A stretch of DNA of 64,000 nt, from assembly GCF_903772925.1 (NCBI RefSeq), contig NZ_LR812090.1, positions 2,686,333 through 2,750,332 on the forward strand, in the 5' to 3' direction. Source of the DNA: Alteromonas macleodii. Lineage in GTDB: Bacteria; Pseudomonadota; Gammaproteobacteria; Enterobacterales; Alteromonadaceae. The translations under genes and the position numbers were made by a program. The notes under the pieces are model-generated. The model was not told the DNA's origin and did not search any database. It saw only the letters and a list, made by a program, of their open reading frames with translations. Shown one piece after another: positions 29,225 through 37,803 of this stretch; the first letter of the stretch is position 1, and the number at the start of each line of letters is the position of its first letter.

Positions 29225-30205
29225 ATGCGTTCACCAGTAAGTGCAGTAACTATTGTTAAAAGTAGAACCGAGAAGCTTTGCAATTTGATTTCGCAGTTGG
29301 AGCAATGCTCACCAACGCCAGATGAACTTGTTATTGTATGGATGGCACCTCCTTCTGATTTGTCCCTCATTCAAAGCGAAAAATTCGATATTGTGCACAA
29401 GTTCACTACCCAAGAAGAATTGCCAATTGCGAAAGCGCGAAATAAGGGAATGCTGGCGGCTAAGCATGAAAACCTTGTTTACTTAAACGTTGATGCGGTT
29501 ATTTCACCTACGCTCTGTAAAGATGGGCTTTTGGCATTAAAAGACAACACAGTGGTGTTTACCTCCGTCGTCTTTTTACCTAAGGAACGTTGCAACAAGC
29601 CGTATTCAACTATTTCAAAAAACGAACAGCAAATTGGTTATCTAGCAAGTAACGATGAAACGTTACCGAAAGAAGATAACAACGAAATACCTTCAAGAGA
29701 TCAGGGAAATAATCATGGAAAGTTTAGTGACGATAGTATTTGTTCTACAGTGTTTTTTATTCGTAAGACAGACTTTCAGAAAACCGGCGGCTTCGATGAA
29801 GGCTACGCGGGTTTCGGACTAAACGACGAAGACTTTTTCACCAACTGTAGGGCGCTCGGCTATTCGTTAGAGCAATTGCCTACGCGCACTTTTGCACCAC
29901 AGCGCCCCAATTATCAATGTCCCGTCAATCACTTATTAGACTTTGTGCATAATGCGCAGCGCTTTCATTCGAAATGGGGCTTCTACCCTTGCGCTGAAGT
30001 ACTCACCGCTTATGCGGAAAAAGGCTTTATCGATTCAAACTACGAAGAAAATGGGTTGAAGATTATTCAGTTGCCCGAGCAGGAAGATAAATCAAGCAAT
30101 GTAGATACGAGCGGCTCAAGCGCTGCCACGGCTTCTACGGGATTTAAATTCACTTCTTTTCATTCGCCAGCGAAAAATCAAGAGCGTTTAAGTAGCACGG
30201 CTTAA
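29225..30205 (+). CDS. Family 2-like glycosyltransferase
   Basis: The ~326-residue protein has a GT-A fold. There is an N-terminal nucleotide-sugar region (VSAVTIVKSRTEKLCNLISQL, then PIAKARNKGMLAAKHENLVYLNVDAVISP, where NVDA stands for the DxD motif). The C-terminal galactosyltransferase-type signature is TGGFDEGYAGFGLNDEDFF. The last ~50 residues are low-complexity. ATG 29225 has AGGAGG at ideal spacing. It is the first gene of an operon with the YqcI/YcgG and DUF1989 genes, so it may act on a small molecule rather than on cell-wall glycan; that is inference from context. Confidence 0.82.
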   Translation: MRSPVSAVTIVKSRTEKLCNLISQLEQCSPTPDELVIVWMAPPSDLSLIQSEKFDIVHKFTTQEELPIAKARNKGMLAAKHENLVYLNVDAVISPTLCKDGLLALKDNTVVFTSVVFLPKERCNKPYSTISKNEQQIGYLASNDETLPKEDNNEIPSRDQGNNHGKFSDDSICSTVFFIRKTDFQKTGGFDEGYAGFGLNDEDFFTNCRALGYSLEQLPTRTFAPQRPNYQCPVNHLLDFVHNAQRFHSKWGFYPCAEVLTAYAEKGFIDSNYEENGLKIIQLPEQEDKSSNVDTSGSSAATASTGFKFTSFHSPAKNQERLSSTA

Positions 30206-30252
30206 TTTCTGTGAAAGAAATAGGCGGTAATGTTTAAGTAGGGAGATATGGA

Positions 30253-30918
30253 ATGTCTTTACTAAAACCCGATCTAAGACACCGTTTTTTATCATTTGTA
30301 GGGGAAGGTGACTTCCCCTGTGTAGGCGCTAAATCGGCGCTAACTAAGAAGCAAATACACGTTCTGCAATTTGACGATATCTACTGCGAAAGTAATGAAC
30401 CTGATATCTTGGCTTCAATTCACAAATTCGTGGAAGCTTTTACGCTTAATCGCGATATGTACTCCTCACTTGTAGTTACGTTCGAACAGCCCGATACCAT
30501 TACCGAAACTGAGTTTGATAAAGTACTCTGGGAAAAGCTTCAACGTCTTCATGAAGTAGACGCATGCTTAAAAAGTTGGGATAGCAAAGTATCAAGCGAT
30601 CCGCACAGTGCACAATTTAGTTTAAGCCTTGGCGGGAAGGGCTTTTTCGTGATTGGGCTGCACCCAAATGCTTCTAGAAAGAGCCGACGTTTTTCTCATC
30701 CCGCAATTGTGTTTAATTTACACGAACAGTTTGAACTGCTCCGTAAACAACAGAAGTTTGAAGCATTTAGAGATCATATCAGAAAGCGTGATGCCGCCTA
30801 CTGCGGCAGTAAAAACCCATTGCTTGCTAACCATGGTGAAAGTTCTGAAGTTTATCAATACAGTGGTAAAAAACATTCAGAAAGCTGGGAATGCCCCTTT
30901 AAACAAGTAAAAAATTAA
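30253..30918 (+). CDS. YqcI/YcgG-family (GntA-like) heme-dependent guanidine N-hydroxylase homologue
   Basis: The 221-residue protein carries the family landmarks: FPCVGAKSAL near residue 23, GKGFFVIGLHPNASRKSRRF near residue 132 and the C-terminal ECPFK. Characterised relatives are heme enzymes that N-hydroxylate the guanidine group of arginine or arginine derivatives (for example GntA in guanitoxin biosynthesis). His 142, in GLHPNAS, is a candidate functional residue. Its substrate here is unknown. A GGGAG ribosome binding site precedes it. It lies between a glycosyltransferase gene and a DUF1989 gene with short spacings of 47 and 24 bp. Confidence 0.85.
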   Translation: MSLLKPDLRHRFLSFVGEGDFPCVGAKSALTKKQIHVLQFDDIYCESNEPDILASIHKFVEAFTLNRDMYSSLVVTFEQPDTITETEFDKVLWEKLQRLHEVDACLKSWDSKVSSDPHSAQFSLSLGGKGFFVIGLHPNASRKSRRFSHPAIVFNLHEQFELLRKQQKFEAFRDHIRKRDAAYCGSKNPLLANHGESSEVYQYSGKKHSESWECPFKQVKN

Positions 30919-30942
30919 CTCTTAAAATATAAAAGGCACAGT

Positions 30943-31536
30943 ATGAGACAAACTATACAGCCAAGAAGCGGTACTGCATTTACTATCAAGAAAGGTGAAC
31001 GCCTTAAAGTCATTGACCCTGAAGGCGAACAAGTGGCCGACCTTTATGCCTTTAACGAGCATAATAAAGACGAGTTCATCTCCTCGGGTAGAAGCCTAGA
31101 TTACAACGAAAGCCTTAAATTTAAAAAAGGCAGTTTACTTTACTCAAATCAAAGCAACATCATGTTTGAAATTATCGAAGATAAAGTAGAAGACCATGAT
31201 TTTTTACTAACGCCTTGTAGCGTAGACACCTTCAAACACTTCTACCCTAATGAAGAGCCAGTACCAGGTTGTCACGGTAACTTAGTTGCCGCTTTCGCTG
31301 AATTTGATATTCCAGAGCACCATGTTTGCACAACCTTCAATACATTTATGAATGTTGAGGTAGACAGTACGGGTAAAATCGCTGTTTTGCCGCCCAAATC
31401 GAAAGCCGGCGACTACACCATATTTGAAGCTAAAATGGATATGATTGTAGGGTTAACGGCTTGCTCTGCCGGCGAGTCTAACAACTTTCGATATAAGCCA
31501 ATTCAATTTGAAATAATGCCTGCGAACCCGTTGTAG
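30943..31536 (+). CDS. DUF1989 / urea-carboxylase-associated family protein
   Basis: The 197-residue protein covers one DUF1989 domain, with GEQVADLYAFN (about 29-39), SNQSNIMFEI, PVPGCHGNLVAAF and the C-terminal TACSAGESNNF; conserved Cys and His residues suggest a metal site. Family members occur with urea carboxylase genes. They also occur next to YqcI/YcgG proteins in nitrogen-oxidising biosynthetic clusters. It is the last gene of the three-gene operon, and its terminator hairpin overlaps the end of the convergent gene. Confidence 0.85.
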   Translation: MRQTIQPRSGTAFTIKKGERLKVIDPEGEQVADLYAFNEHNKDEFISSGRSLDYNESLKFKKGSLLYSNQSNIMFEIIEDKVEDHDFLLTPCSVDTFKHFYPNEEPVPGCHGNLVAAFAEFDIPEHHVCTTFNTFMNVEVDSTGKIAVLPPKSKAGDYTIFEAKMDMIVGLTACSAGESNNFRYKPIQFEIMPANPL

Positions 31537-31567
31537 TTCGAAAGCATCATTTTCAACAAACTATGCC

Positions 31568-31599
31568 AGCACTATTGCGCGTCTGCGATAGTGCTCGTT
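31568..31599. terminator. Hairpin shared by convergent transcripts
   Basis: AGCACTAT (31568-31575) pairs with ATAGTGCT (31588-31595), with further G-C pairs inside, followed by CGTTTT. It overlaps the last codons of the minus-strand cytochrome-like gene, so it ends the DUF1989 operon within that gene. Confidence 0.65.
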
Positions 31600-33314
31600 T
31601 TGTCTTGCTGCCAGTTAAGCCGCATATCCCACTTGAAGCGATGCTCAGGTTTTAACGGTGGTTGCGCCGCATCAATATTACTTAAAACATTAGTTGCCTC
31701 GGTAAGCGTGGCATCGCGACCAAATAAATAGCTTTGCTCTTTAACGATGGTTAAGTAAGCTTTGTTTAGCGCATAAGCGCGCTCTGATGATGGTGTGATG
31801 ACGTCGTACACCGATTTAGCACGCTGCACTTTTTCTATGTTAACCATCCCTTTATCATCGAACCACTTTGCCAACATTTCACCGTTTTGACGGAATTCAT
31901 CACCGCCTCCTACACGCTCCATGTAGGTGAGGTATTCACCTTTTTCTTCGTTAATATTTGGCACATCTTCAATGGCACGCAAATCAATATAGCCCCACCC
32001 AGCTTCGCCAGGTACTTTACGGGCAAATGAAAATGTCTGGTCAAATGTAGACCCTACTGTTTTATGACAGCCGTTGCAAAAGGCTAGCTCTTGATCGTGC
32101 TGCGCACGCAGTTCACCCTGCTCATCTTCGATAAAGCCATTGATTGTCCAGCCAAAGCCGTTGTCTATCCCCTTTTCGCCTAGGTAGCGAGTTTGAGGCA
32201 GCTTTTCAAAATGCTTATCTTTTGCCTCAGCATAATAGGCAGAAGCTAGGCTTTCTCGGCTTCTAAACATGTGCTTTTTCATATAACGCACTTCTTTCAT
32301 GCGCGGCGCATTATAAATATCCCCGTTATCATCCACACCAATGTAGCGTACGGTATGCAAAAACTCGGTGCCTTCAGGGTAAAGCATACGGGCCAGAGGA
32401 ACCGCACTCGCATCACCCACATAATGTGAGGTGCGAACAATTTCAGTTACAGATGGCGACAACTTACCGTCTTGGTTAACGTCTACATTAATGGCAGTCT
32501 CATCTACTGGCGCTACGCTTAGTTTATTAAGCTCCTTAAGCGTCATTTCAACTAGGCTTAGGTTCAATGTGTATATAGCTTTGTTGTAGTCGCCATTTAG
32601 CGTTTGAAAGTTTTCCGGAAGTCGAATCATAGCGTCACCCGTCGACCCGTTGGTCGGCCAGAAAGTACTTGGGAAAGGTTTGTAATTGTATGATACCCAT
32701 CCGCTGCCATCTTTAGCAAAACCGTCGCCATCAAAGGCTTTATCAGCAGAGCTCAGGTTTTCAATACGCATATACTCTGGCATTGCGTTGCTTTTTACTG
32801 ATGCCGTGTAGTTGTCTTGCTCTACGTATTTTTTAATTGTGGCATCGTCAATACCCGCTATAAGCGACGTTCGGTCAATAAACAGGTTCTTCCAGCTGTT
32901 TGTTAGCCCCACATCGGAAAATTCATAGTTACCCTGCAATGTACCATCACCCATTTGGTTAGGGCGCTTTTCTATCGAATCATAACTTTGGTGACATGCG
33001 TAACAAGGGTTATTTACGCCCTCTGTTTTGGTATAGCACTGGGGAGGGATCACCGACTCAGGGTTATACACTTCATCATGTTCAATATAGGCAAGAGCGG
33101 GAATATCGTCCCCTTCTTGGTATGGGTAGGAATGTGCGCTATCGCCGTCTGTTTGAGCCGATGAAGGCCCGTTCCCATTTGTAGGGTAAGTACTCGCGCT
33201 TACGCCGGTATTAGATTGATTGATTAAATCAGCACTTGAGCTTTCAGTGCACCCTGCACTGATAATTAGTGAAAGCAGAATACCTGCACCTGGAATTATT
33301 TTTAGTATTTTCAT
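31572..33314 (-). CDS. Diheme cytochrome c-like lipoprotein
   Basis: This ~580-residue exported protein has a lipobox (LIISAGC) after a short hydrophobic leader, which sets the start at 33312-33314. Two CxxCH heme-binding motifs are visible: NPCYACHQSY (near residue 105) and AFCNGCHKTVG (near residue 430). They are widely separated, with a large domain between them, so it may be a c-type cytochrome with an additional catalytic or binding domain. I do not recognise the central part. It is downstream of the PhoX-like gene with only 64 bp between them, but a GC-rich hairpin with a U run lies in that gap. Confidence 0.8.
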   Translation of the reverse strand: MKILKIIPGAGILLSLIISAGCTESSSADLINQSNTGVSASTYPTNGNGPSSAQTDGDSAHSYPYQEGDDIPALAYIEHDEVYNPESVIPPQCYTKTEGVNNPCYACHQSYDSIEKRPNQMGDGTLQGNYEFSDVGLTNSWKNLFIDRTSLIAGIDDATIKKYVEQDNYTASVKSNAMPEYMRIENLSSADKAFDGDGFAKDGSGWVSYNYKPFPSTFWPTNGSTGDAMIRLPENFQTLNGDYNKAIYTLNLSLVEMTLKELNKLSVAPVDETAINVDVNQDGKLSPSVTEIVRTSHYVGDASAVPLARMLYPEGTEFLHTVRYIGVDDNGDIYNAPRMKEVRYMKKHMFRSRESLASAYYAEAKDKHFEKLPQTRYLGEKGIDNGFGWTINGFIEDEQGELRAQHDQELAFCNGCHKTVGSTFDQTFSFARKVPGEAGWGYIDLRAIEDVPNINEEKGEYLTYMERVGGGDEFRQNGEMLAKWFDDKGMVNIEKVQRAKSVYDVITPSSERAYALNKAYLTIVKEQSYLFGRDATLTEATNVLSNIDAAQPPLKPEHRFKWDMRLNWQQDKTSTIADAQ

Positions 33315-33328
33315 AATCGTCACAACGG

Positions 33329-33355
33329 AAAAAGCCGGGCGCGTAAACACCCGGC
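33329..33355 (-). terminator. Attenuator or terminator between phoX-like and cytochrome genes
   Basis: GCCGGG (33334-33339) pairs with CCCGGC (33350-33355). On the minus strand the hairpin is followed by five U residues. It lies between two same-strand genes and could lower expression of the second. Confidence 0.75.
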
Positions 33356-33378
33356 GTATTTTAAATTAAAAAGAAAAC

Positions 33379-35235
33379 TTATTTATCTGCTGGTTCATAC
33401 ATCCACAGCGTGTTGTTTTCTTGGAAACCGTCTTCACCGATAAGAATACGGCCGTCGTTCATTACAACAACGTTATCTGGCTGAGAAAGCTGCTCAACGT
33501 CACAACGCTCTGCGCCTGTTAGGCTTGAACGATACGTACCGCCCATCACTACAGGTTCAATGCGAGAAATGTTGTAGCCTTCTTCCAGCTTGGCGCGATA
33601 AACACCACCACAATCTTTAACGCGGGCAGAAAGCTGCATATCGCCTTCATCATCGATCATTGTGTTGTCGATATCTGCAATGCCTATGTAAAGGTATGCA
33701 TTCTCGACAACTTCACCTTCAATGGTATCGACGCCTTCTACGGCTTCTTGCGCGCGTTTTTGGTTAATAGAGATACCTTCCAGTTTTCTCCACTCTGCCG
33801 TTGCGCCTTTAAGACGAGCCGCCGCACGACTTTCTAGGAATGCAACACGGTCATCCATTGGCTCACCGGCTGTAACGCTTGAACCGCCCTCTTCTACCGT
33901 TGGGTAAGTTGCATCACCATCTGCCCATGCTTGAACATCGGCCATTGTGATATAAGAGCTTTGGCCATCTACGTAATCGTCGGTACCAATACCGTTGTAC
34001 TCGTCAATCCATGCGCGAATAGTCATATTATCGCCACTAGCTAGCTCAACCCACTCAACAGCAAACCCCGTTGTTGCTGGGTCATTCTGCCCTGCATCTT
34101 GAGTTAGTTTAGCGCCGTAAAGCGTACCTGCAGATAAGTCTTCTGCAGTATCAGCGACAAATTTAAACAGCACGCCGCCAGTGTCATCTTGAGAAAGATA
34201 AACGGTTTTTCCATCAGGCATTACTGTTGAGTTTTCGTGCTCATAACGACCCATCGTGAAGTGCTTAACAATCACCGGCTCATCAGCCAGTGGCTCTGTT
34301 ACTTCTGCAATATAGCCGTAGTTGTAAGGGTTTGGTGCATCAGGTGCTGTCATTTGCCACATGCGACCTAAGCGTGCATCTGTAGATACTGCTTCTGGGT
34401 TGTTCCAGTTAGGTGACGTTGTGGTATCCACCGCCGAATCAACTACCCACTCTTCAGAGGTAAGCGGCGTGCCCCAAGGAGACATCGAGCCGAAACAGTT
34501 TGCTGCCGTACCCCATACTGGCGAGAAGTCTAGCATCATCGCTTCTGTGACTTCCCACATGCCGAATTCATCTTTTTCTACTTTCATGCGGCTCATACCG
34601 CCAGGTAGTTCTTCCCAGTTCGAGAAAAGATAGCCTTCGCCTTCGGCAGTTGAAATAAAGCCGTTAAAGTCAGGCATATCGTTTTCTAACACTAACTCTT
34701 CACCATCAAGTGTGTAGATATGGCCCAAGCCTTCTGGTAGGTCAGAACCAAAGGTGTCACCGGTTTGACCTAGCACTTGATACTGACCGATAGCAGAAAC
34801 AACCAGCTCTTTCTCTTCGTCAGAGCTAGGTACTGGAGAATTTGGCAAAGTAATAGGCAAGTTATTAAAGTTAGCGCCTGCAAGTACACCTACAGTACCT
34901 GTGTTTATAGGCATATCGTTAACGCTAGTAGTCGCAGCATTGGTGCCTGAAGGGTGCTGAACGTTAAAGAAAAGGTCGCCTTCATCAGTTAAGAAAATAC
35001 CGGTAACTTCTGCACCAAGCGGAACCGTTGCAATACGTGTTAGCGTGCCCGCTGTATCACCTTGCGGACCTTGTTCACCTACTGGACCTTGTTCTCCTAC
35101 CGGGCCTTGCTCTCCCACAGGGCCTTGTACGCCATCTTCGCCGTCATCACCTTCTAGTGAACAGGCTGTCATTCCAAGAGTTACAGCTAGAGCTATCGCT
35201 GAATACTTTATTCCACGAAGAGTTTCGCTTTTCAT
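33379..35235 (-). CDS. PhoX-family (DUF839) phosphatase lipoprotein with collagen-like repeats
   Basis: It is probably an exported, Ca/Fe-dependent phosphomonoesterase that releases phosphate. The ATG at 35233-35235 follows AAGGAA and gives a leader ending in VTLGMTAC, a lipobox-like site. Residues 24-52 are Gly-X-Y triplets (GEDGVQGPVGEQGPVGEQ...), a collagen-like stalk. The PhoX/DUF839 core follows, with MGRYEHENSTVMPDGKTVYLSQDD near residue 320 and a C-terminal VMNDGRILIGEDG. At 618 residues it fits the family. The PHO box upstream supports phosphate control. Confidence 0.87.
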   Translation of the reverse strand: MKSETLRGIKYSAIALAVTLGMTACSLEGDDGEDGVQGPVGEQGPVGEQGPVGEQGPQGDTAGTLTRIATVPLGAEVTGIFLTDEGDLFFNVQHPSGTNAATTSVNDMPINTGTVGVLAGANFNNLPITLPNSPVPSSDEEKELVVSAIGQYQVLGQTGDTFGSDLPEGLGHIYTLDGEELVLENDMPDFNGFISTAEGEGYLFSNWEELPGGMSRMKVEKDEFGMWEVTEAMMLDFSPVWGTAANCFGSMSPWGTPLTSEEWVVDSAVDTTTSPNWNNPEAVSTDARLGRMWQMTAPDAPNPYNYGYIAEVTEPLADEPVIVKHFTMGRYEHENSTVMPDGKTVYLSQDDTGGVLFKFVADTAEDLSAGTLYGAKLTQDAGQNDPATTGFAVEWVELASGDNMTIRAWIDEYNGIGTDDYVDGQSSYITMADVQAWADGDATYPTVEEGGSSVTAGEPMDDRVAFLESRAAARLKGATAEWRKLEGISINQKRAQEAVEGVDTIEGEVVENAYLYIGIADIDNTMIDDEGDMQLSARVKDCGGVYRAKLEEGYNISRIEPVVMGGTYRSSLTGAERCDVEQLSQPDNVVVMNDGRILIGEDGFQENNTLWMYEPADK

Positions 35236-35615
35236 TGTGGTTCCTTGCTTATAGTTGTTTTCTATATTGATTAGAGGCAAGCGAAAATCTCACCTCGGTA
35301 AACGGTCTTAGCGGGCAAAAAGTGTGGATGACATTTGTGACATTTCAGTGACAGTGAATTGACACCAAAATGAAGCTTTATTGACACAAGGGTTTGTTAA
35401 GGAGATTGATGCAAGTAACGGGAACAACCTAGCCTGCGTAAAACCTGAGCTTATTGAATATCTGTTTAATGAAAATCGGGCTATTTGGTCAGATTATGAA
35501 ATATTTGTTGCAGTGCCCTAAGCAACGAAAGTTAATCTAACTATTTCTCATATCAGTTTGCGTAACTAGTTGGCATCTATTATCTTTTAGTTACCACTAT
35601 GAATTTCTTTACCTT
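35236..35615. other. Intergenic region between divergent phoX-like and sensor kinase genes
   Basis: No gene supported. It holds the PHO box at 35329-35386 and presumably the promoters of both neighbours. Confidence 0.5.
35329..35386 (-). promoter_or_regulatory. PHO box (PhoB-binding repeats)
   Basis: TGACA (the complement of the PhoB core TGTCA) begins at 35338, 35349, 35360 and 35382, with a degenerate copy (TGAAG) at 35371. This is a run at exactly 11-bp spacing. One more copy is at 35329. Eleven-bp-phased TGTCA direct repeats are the known PhoB recognition pattern. The box lies about 95-150 bp before the phoX-like start, on its strand. Confidence 0.85.
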
Positions 35616-37739
35616 ATGTCCATACGTTTTCGATATATCGTTGCTTTAGCGCTAACAGCGTCGCTAATTACCCTGTCTTTTTTCATTCTTTCTGGATTAA
35701 TTAACGAAAAAAAGCAAGATGGAGAAATTATCAATATTGCAGGCCAGCAGCGTATGCTATCGCAACGGATCGCGATGCTAGCAGCGTCATCGACATTGTG
35801 TGAAGACAGCAAAGAATTAGGCTACTTACAACAAGACCTTGCTAAATTTGAACAGAATCATAAGTATCTTACCTCTTTAGAACATCTGCCTATTCAAATC
35901 TTTAACACTTATTTTCAGCAAGAGCAGCTAGATGCAAAAGTCAAAAACTTCGTCGATAAAACCGAGGCCGTCTTAAGCAATGCAAGTTGCGAAACCTCTT
36001 CCCTTATGCCAGTTGAAGACCTTACGACGCTTCTACAAGAACTAGACAATGTTGTGAACCAATTTGAGCAGGATGCAACATCACGTGTGGATACCGTTCT
36101 TACTATTGAGATGTACCTTTGGCTAGCAGCACTTGTTCTATTAAGCATTGAAGCTGCGTTCATCTTTTTTCCTATGGAGCGACAGATTAAACGCTCTATT
36201 TACTCGCTAGAGCACTCGAGAGAATTGGCACAAAAAGCCGCAGATAAGGCAGAGAAAGCCAGTAAGGCAAAGTCAGAATTTCTCTCAAGCATGAGCCATG
36301 AGTTACGTACGCCTATGAACGGTTTATTTGGCATGATTGAACTGGCGATCGATAACCCGGAAAAAAGCAACCTGTACTTGAAAAAGGCAAAAACAGCCGG
36401 CCGGCAGCTATTGGTTTTGATTAATGACATTCTCGACATATCAAAGATTGAAGCCGGCAAAATAAAAATAGAACAGGCCCCTGTTGATTTATTGCAAGTA
36501 CTCGATGATGTGGTGTCGTTACAACGGGTTTATTGCCAGCGCAAAGGTCTTGAATTTCACTATTTGAAAGATGCTGACCTTCCCCACGTCATTAAAGGTG
36601 ACATAACGCGAATAGCACAGATTTTGCACAACCTGCTAAGTAATGCAATTAAGTTTACGACCGAAGGTTCGGTAACACTAAAAGTTACACACACTAAACA
36701 TAAAAACGGCAATCGCCTTGTTTTCGATGTTATCGATACAGGCATTGGTATACCCGCTTCTAAGCTAGAAAACATTTTTCAAAAGTTTGAACAGGCCGAT
36801 CAATCTACAACACGAGAATTTGGTGGCACGGGGTTAGGACTTAGCATTGCAAAGCAGCTAGCTAACTTAATGGGTGGCGACATAAATGTGGTCTCTTTTA
36901 CAGGCCAAGGCAGTACTTTCAGCTTCACGATGTCGGCTAAAGAGGCACACCTACCAGACATTGAAATTGTTCCTAATGCTAACTTGCGCTGTGCCATCGT
37001 TGATGATTTACAAACCAGTCGCGAATACTTTGAGCACATCGTTGCATCTATGTCGATTGAGCCTTGTAGCTATGAAAGTGCAAAAGCATTTTTAGATGAC
37101 GAACCTTTTAGTTTTGATGTCATTATTCTTGACCTTTCTATGCCAGTAATGAGCGGCGTAGACTTACTGCACCAGCTTAAGAAGTTAACACCGCCTAAGT
37201 TTCCTAAAGTGATTTTGATTTCGGCTGAATTAGAAAGACTGGAAGACGAACACGAAATACTCAAAAGTATTTGGAAAACTCATGCCAAACCTATCAACCG
37301 ACGTGAACTGGAAAATGATTTAAGTAAGTTAATTGAATCTAAACCTGTTAGCCGCCAAGAGATTCAAGAGCTTAATAAAAAGAAACGAATACTATTGGCC
37401 GAAGATAACGAAATTAATGCAGAGATTGTTAAAGCTATATTGCAAACAGAAGGCTATAAATTTTTGCATGTTAAAAATGGCCGCGATGCCGTTGAAGTAA
37501 CCAAACGTCATAACTTCGATGTTATTCTTATGGATTGCAATATGCCAGTTATGGGCGGTATCGAAGCTTCAATAATTTTAAGAAAAACACTGGAAACTAA
37601 CACCCCAATAATCGCACTCACCGCAAATGCATTCGCAGAAGATAAAGAAGAGTGCTTAGCTGCGGGCATGGACGATTTCCTCTCCAAGCCCTTAGACAAA
37701 GACACCCTACTCGCTACGATTAAAAGATACATAAGTTAG
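35616..37739 (+). CDS. Hybrid sensor histidine kinase with PilJ/NarX-type input and two receivers
   Basis: The 707-residue protein begins with a transmembrane helix (7-28), followed by a periplasmic type IV-pilus/NarX-like sensor segment (about 35-155) containing IAGQQRMLSQRIAML, a second helix (166-186) and a coiled region. HisKA has SMSHELRTPMNG (H228), and the ATPase domain has NLLSNAIKFT and GTGLGLSI. Two receiver domains follow (about 465-580 with IILDLSMPVMSG; about 590-705 with ILMDCNMPVMGG). No Hpt domain or DNA-binding output is fused. The IAGQQRMLSQ motif is shared with sensors of nitrate and related ligands. Confidence 0.93.
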   Translation: MSIRFRYIVALALTASLITLSFFILSGLINEKKQDGEIINIAGQQRMLSQRIAMLAASSTLCEDSKELGYLQQDLAKFEQNHKYLTSLEHLPIQIFNTYFQQEQLDAKVKNFVDKTEAVLSNASCETSSLMPVEDLTTLLQELDNVVNQFEQDATSRVDTVLTIEMYLWLAALVLLSIEAAFIFFPMERQIKRSIYSLEHSRELAQKAADKAEKASKAKSEFLSSMSHELRTPMNGLFGMIELAIDNPEKSNLYLKKAKTAGRQLLVLINDILDISKIEAGKIKIEQAPVDLLQVLDDVVSLQRVYCQRKGLEFHYLKDADLPHVIKGDITRIAQILHNLLSNAIKFTTEGSVTLKVTHTKHKNGNRLVFDVIDTGIGIPASKLENIFQKFEQADQSTTREFGGTGLGLSIAKQLANLMGGDINVVSFTGQGSTFSFTMSAKEAHLPDIEIVPNANLRCAIVDDLQTSREYFEHIVASMSIEPCSYESAKAFLDDEPFSFDVIILDLSMPVMSGVDLLHQLKKLTPPKFPKVILISAELERLEDEHEILKSIWKTHAKPINRRELENDLSKLIESKPVSRQEIQELNKKKRILLAEDNEINAEIVKAILQTEGYKFLHVKNGRDAVEVTKRHNFDVILMDCNMPVMGGIEASIILRKTLETNTPIIALTANAFAEDKEECLAAGMDDFLSKPLDKDTLLATIKRYIS

Positions 37740-37803
37740 TAACGACGCTTGGGCTTATGGGATAGGTTTACCAAACGTCAATTATAAGGCATGTAAACAG
37801 TAC

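Noticed and set aside
35045..35160. 18-bp repeats in the phoX-like gene considered as a noncoding tandem repeat
   Set aside because: They encode collagen-like Gly-X-Y triplets in frame; the plus-strand frames across them are mirror products.
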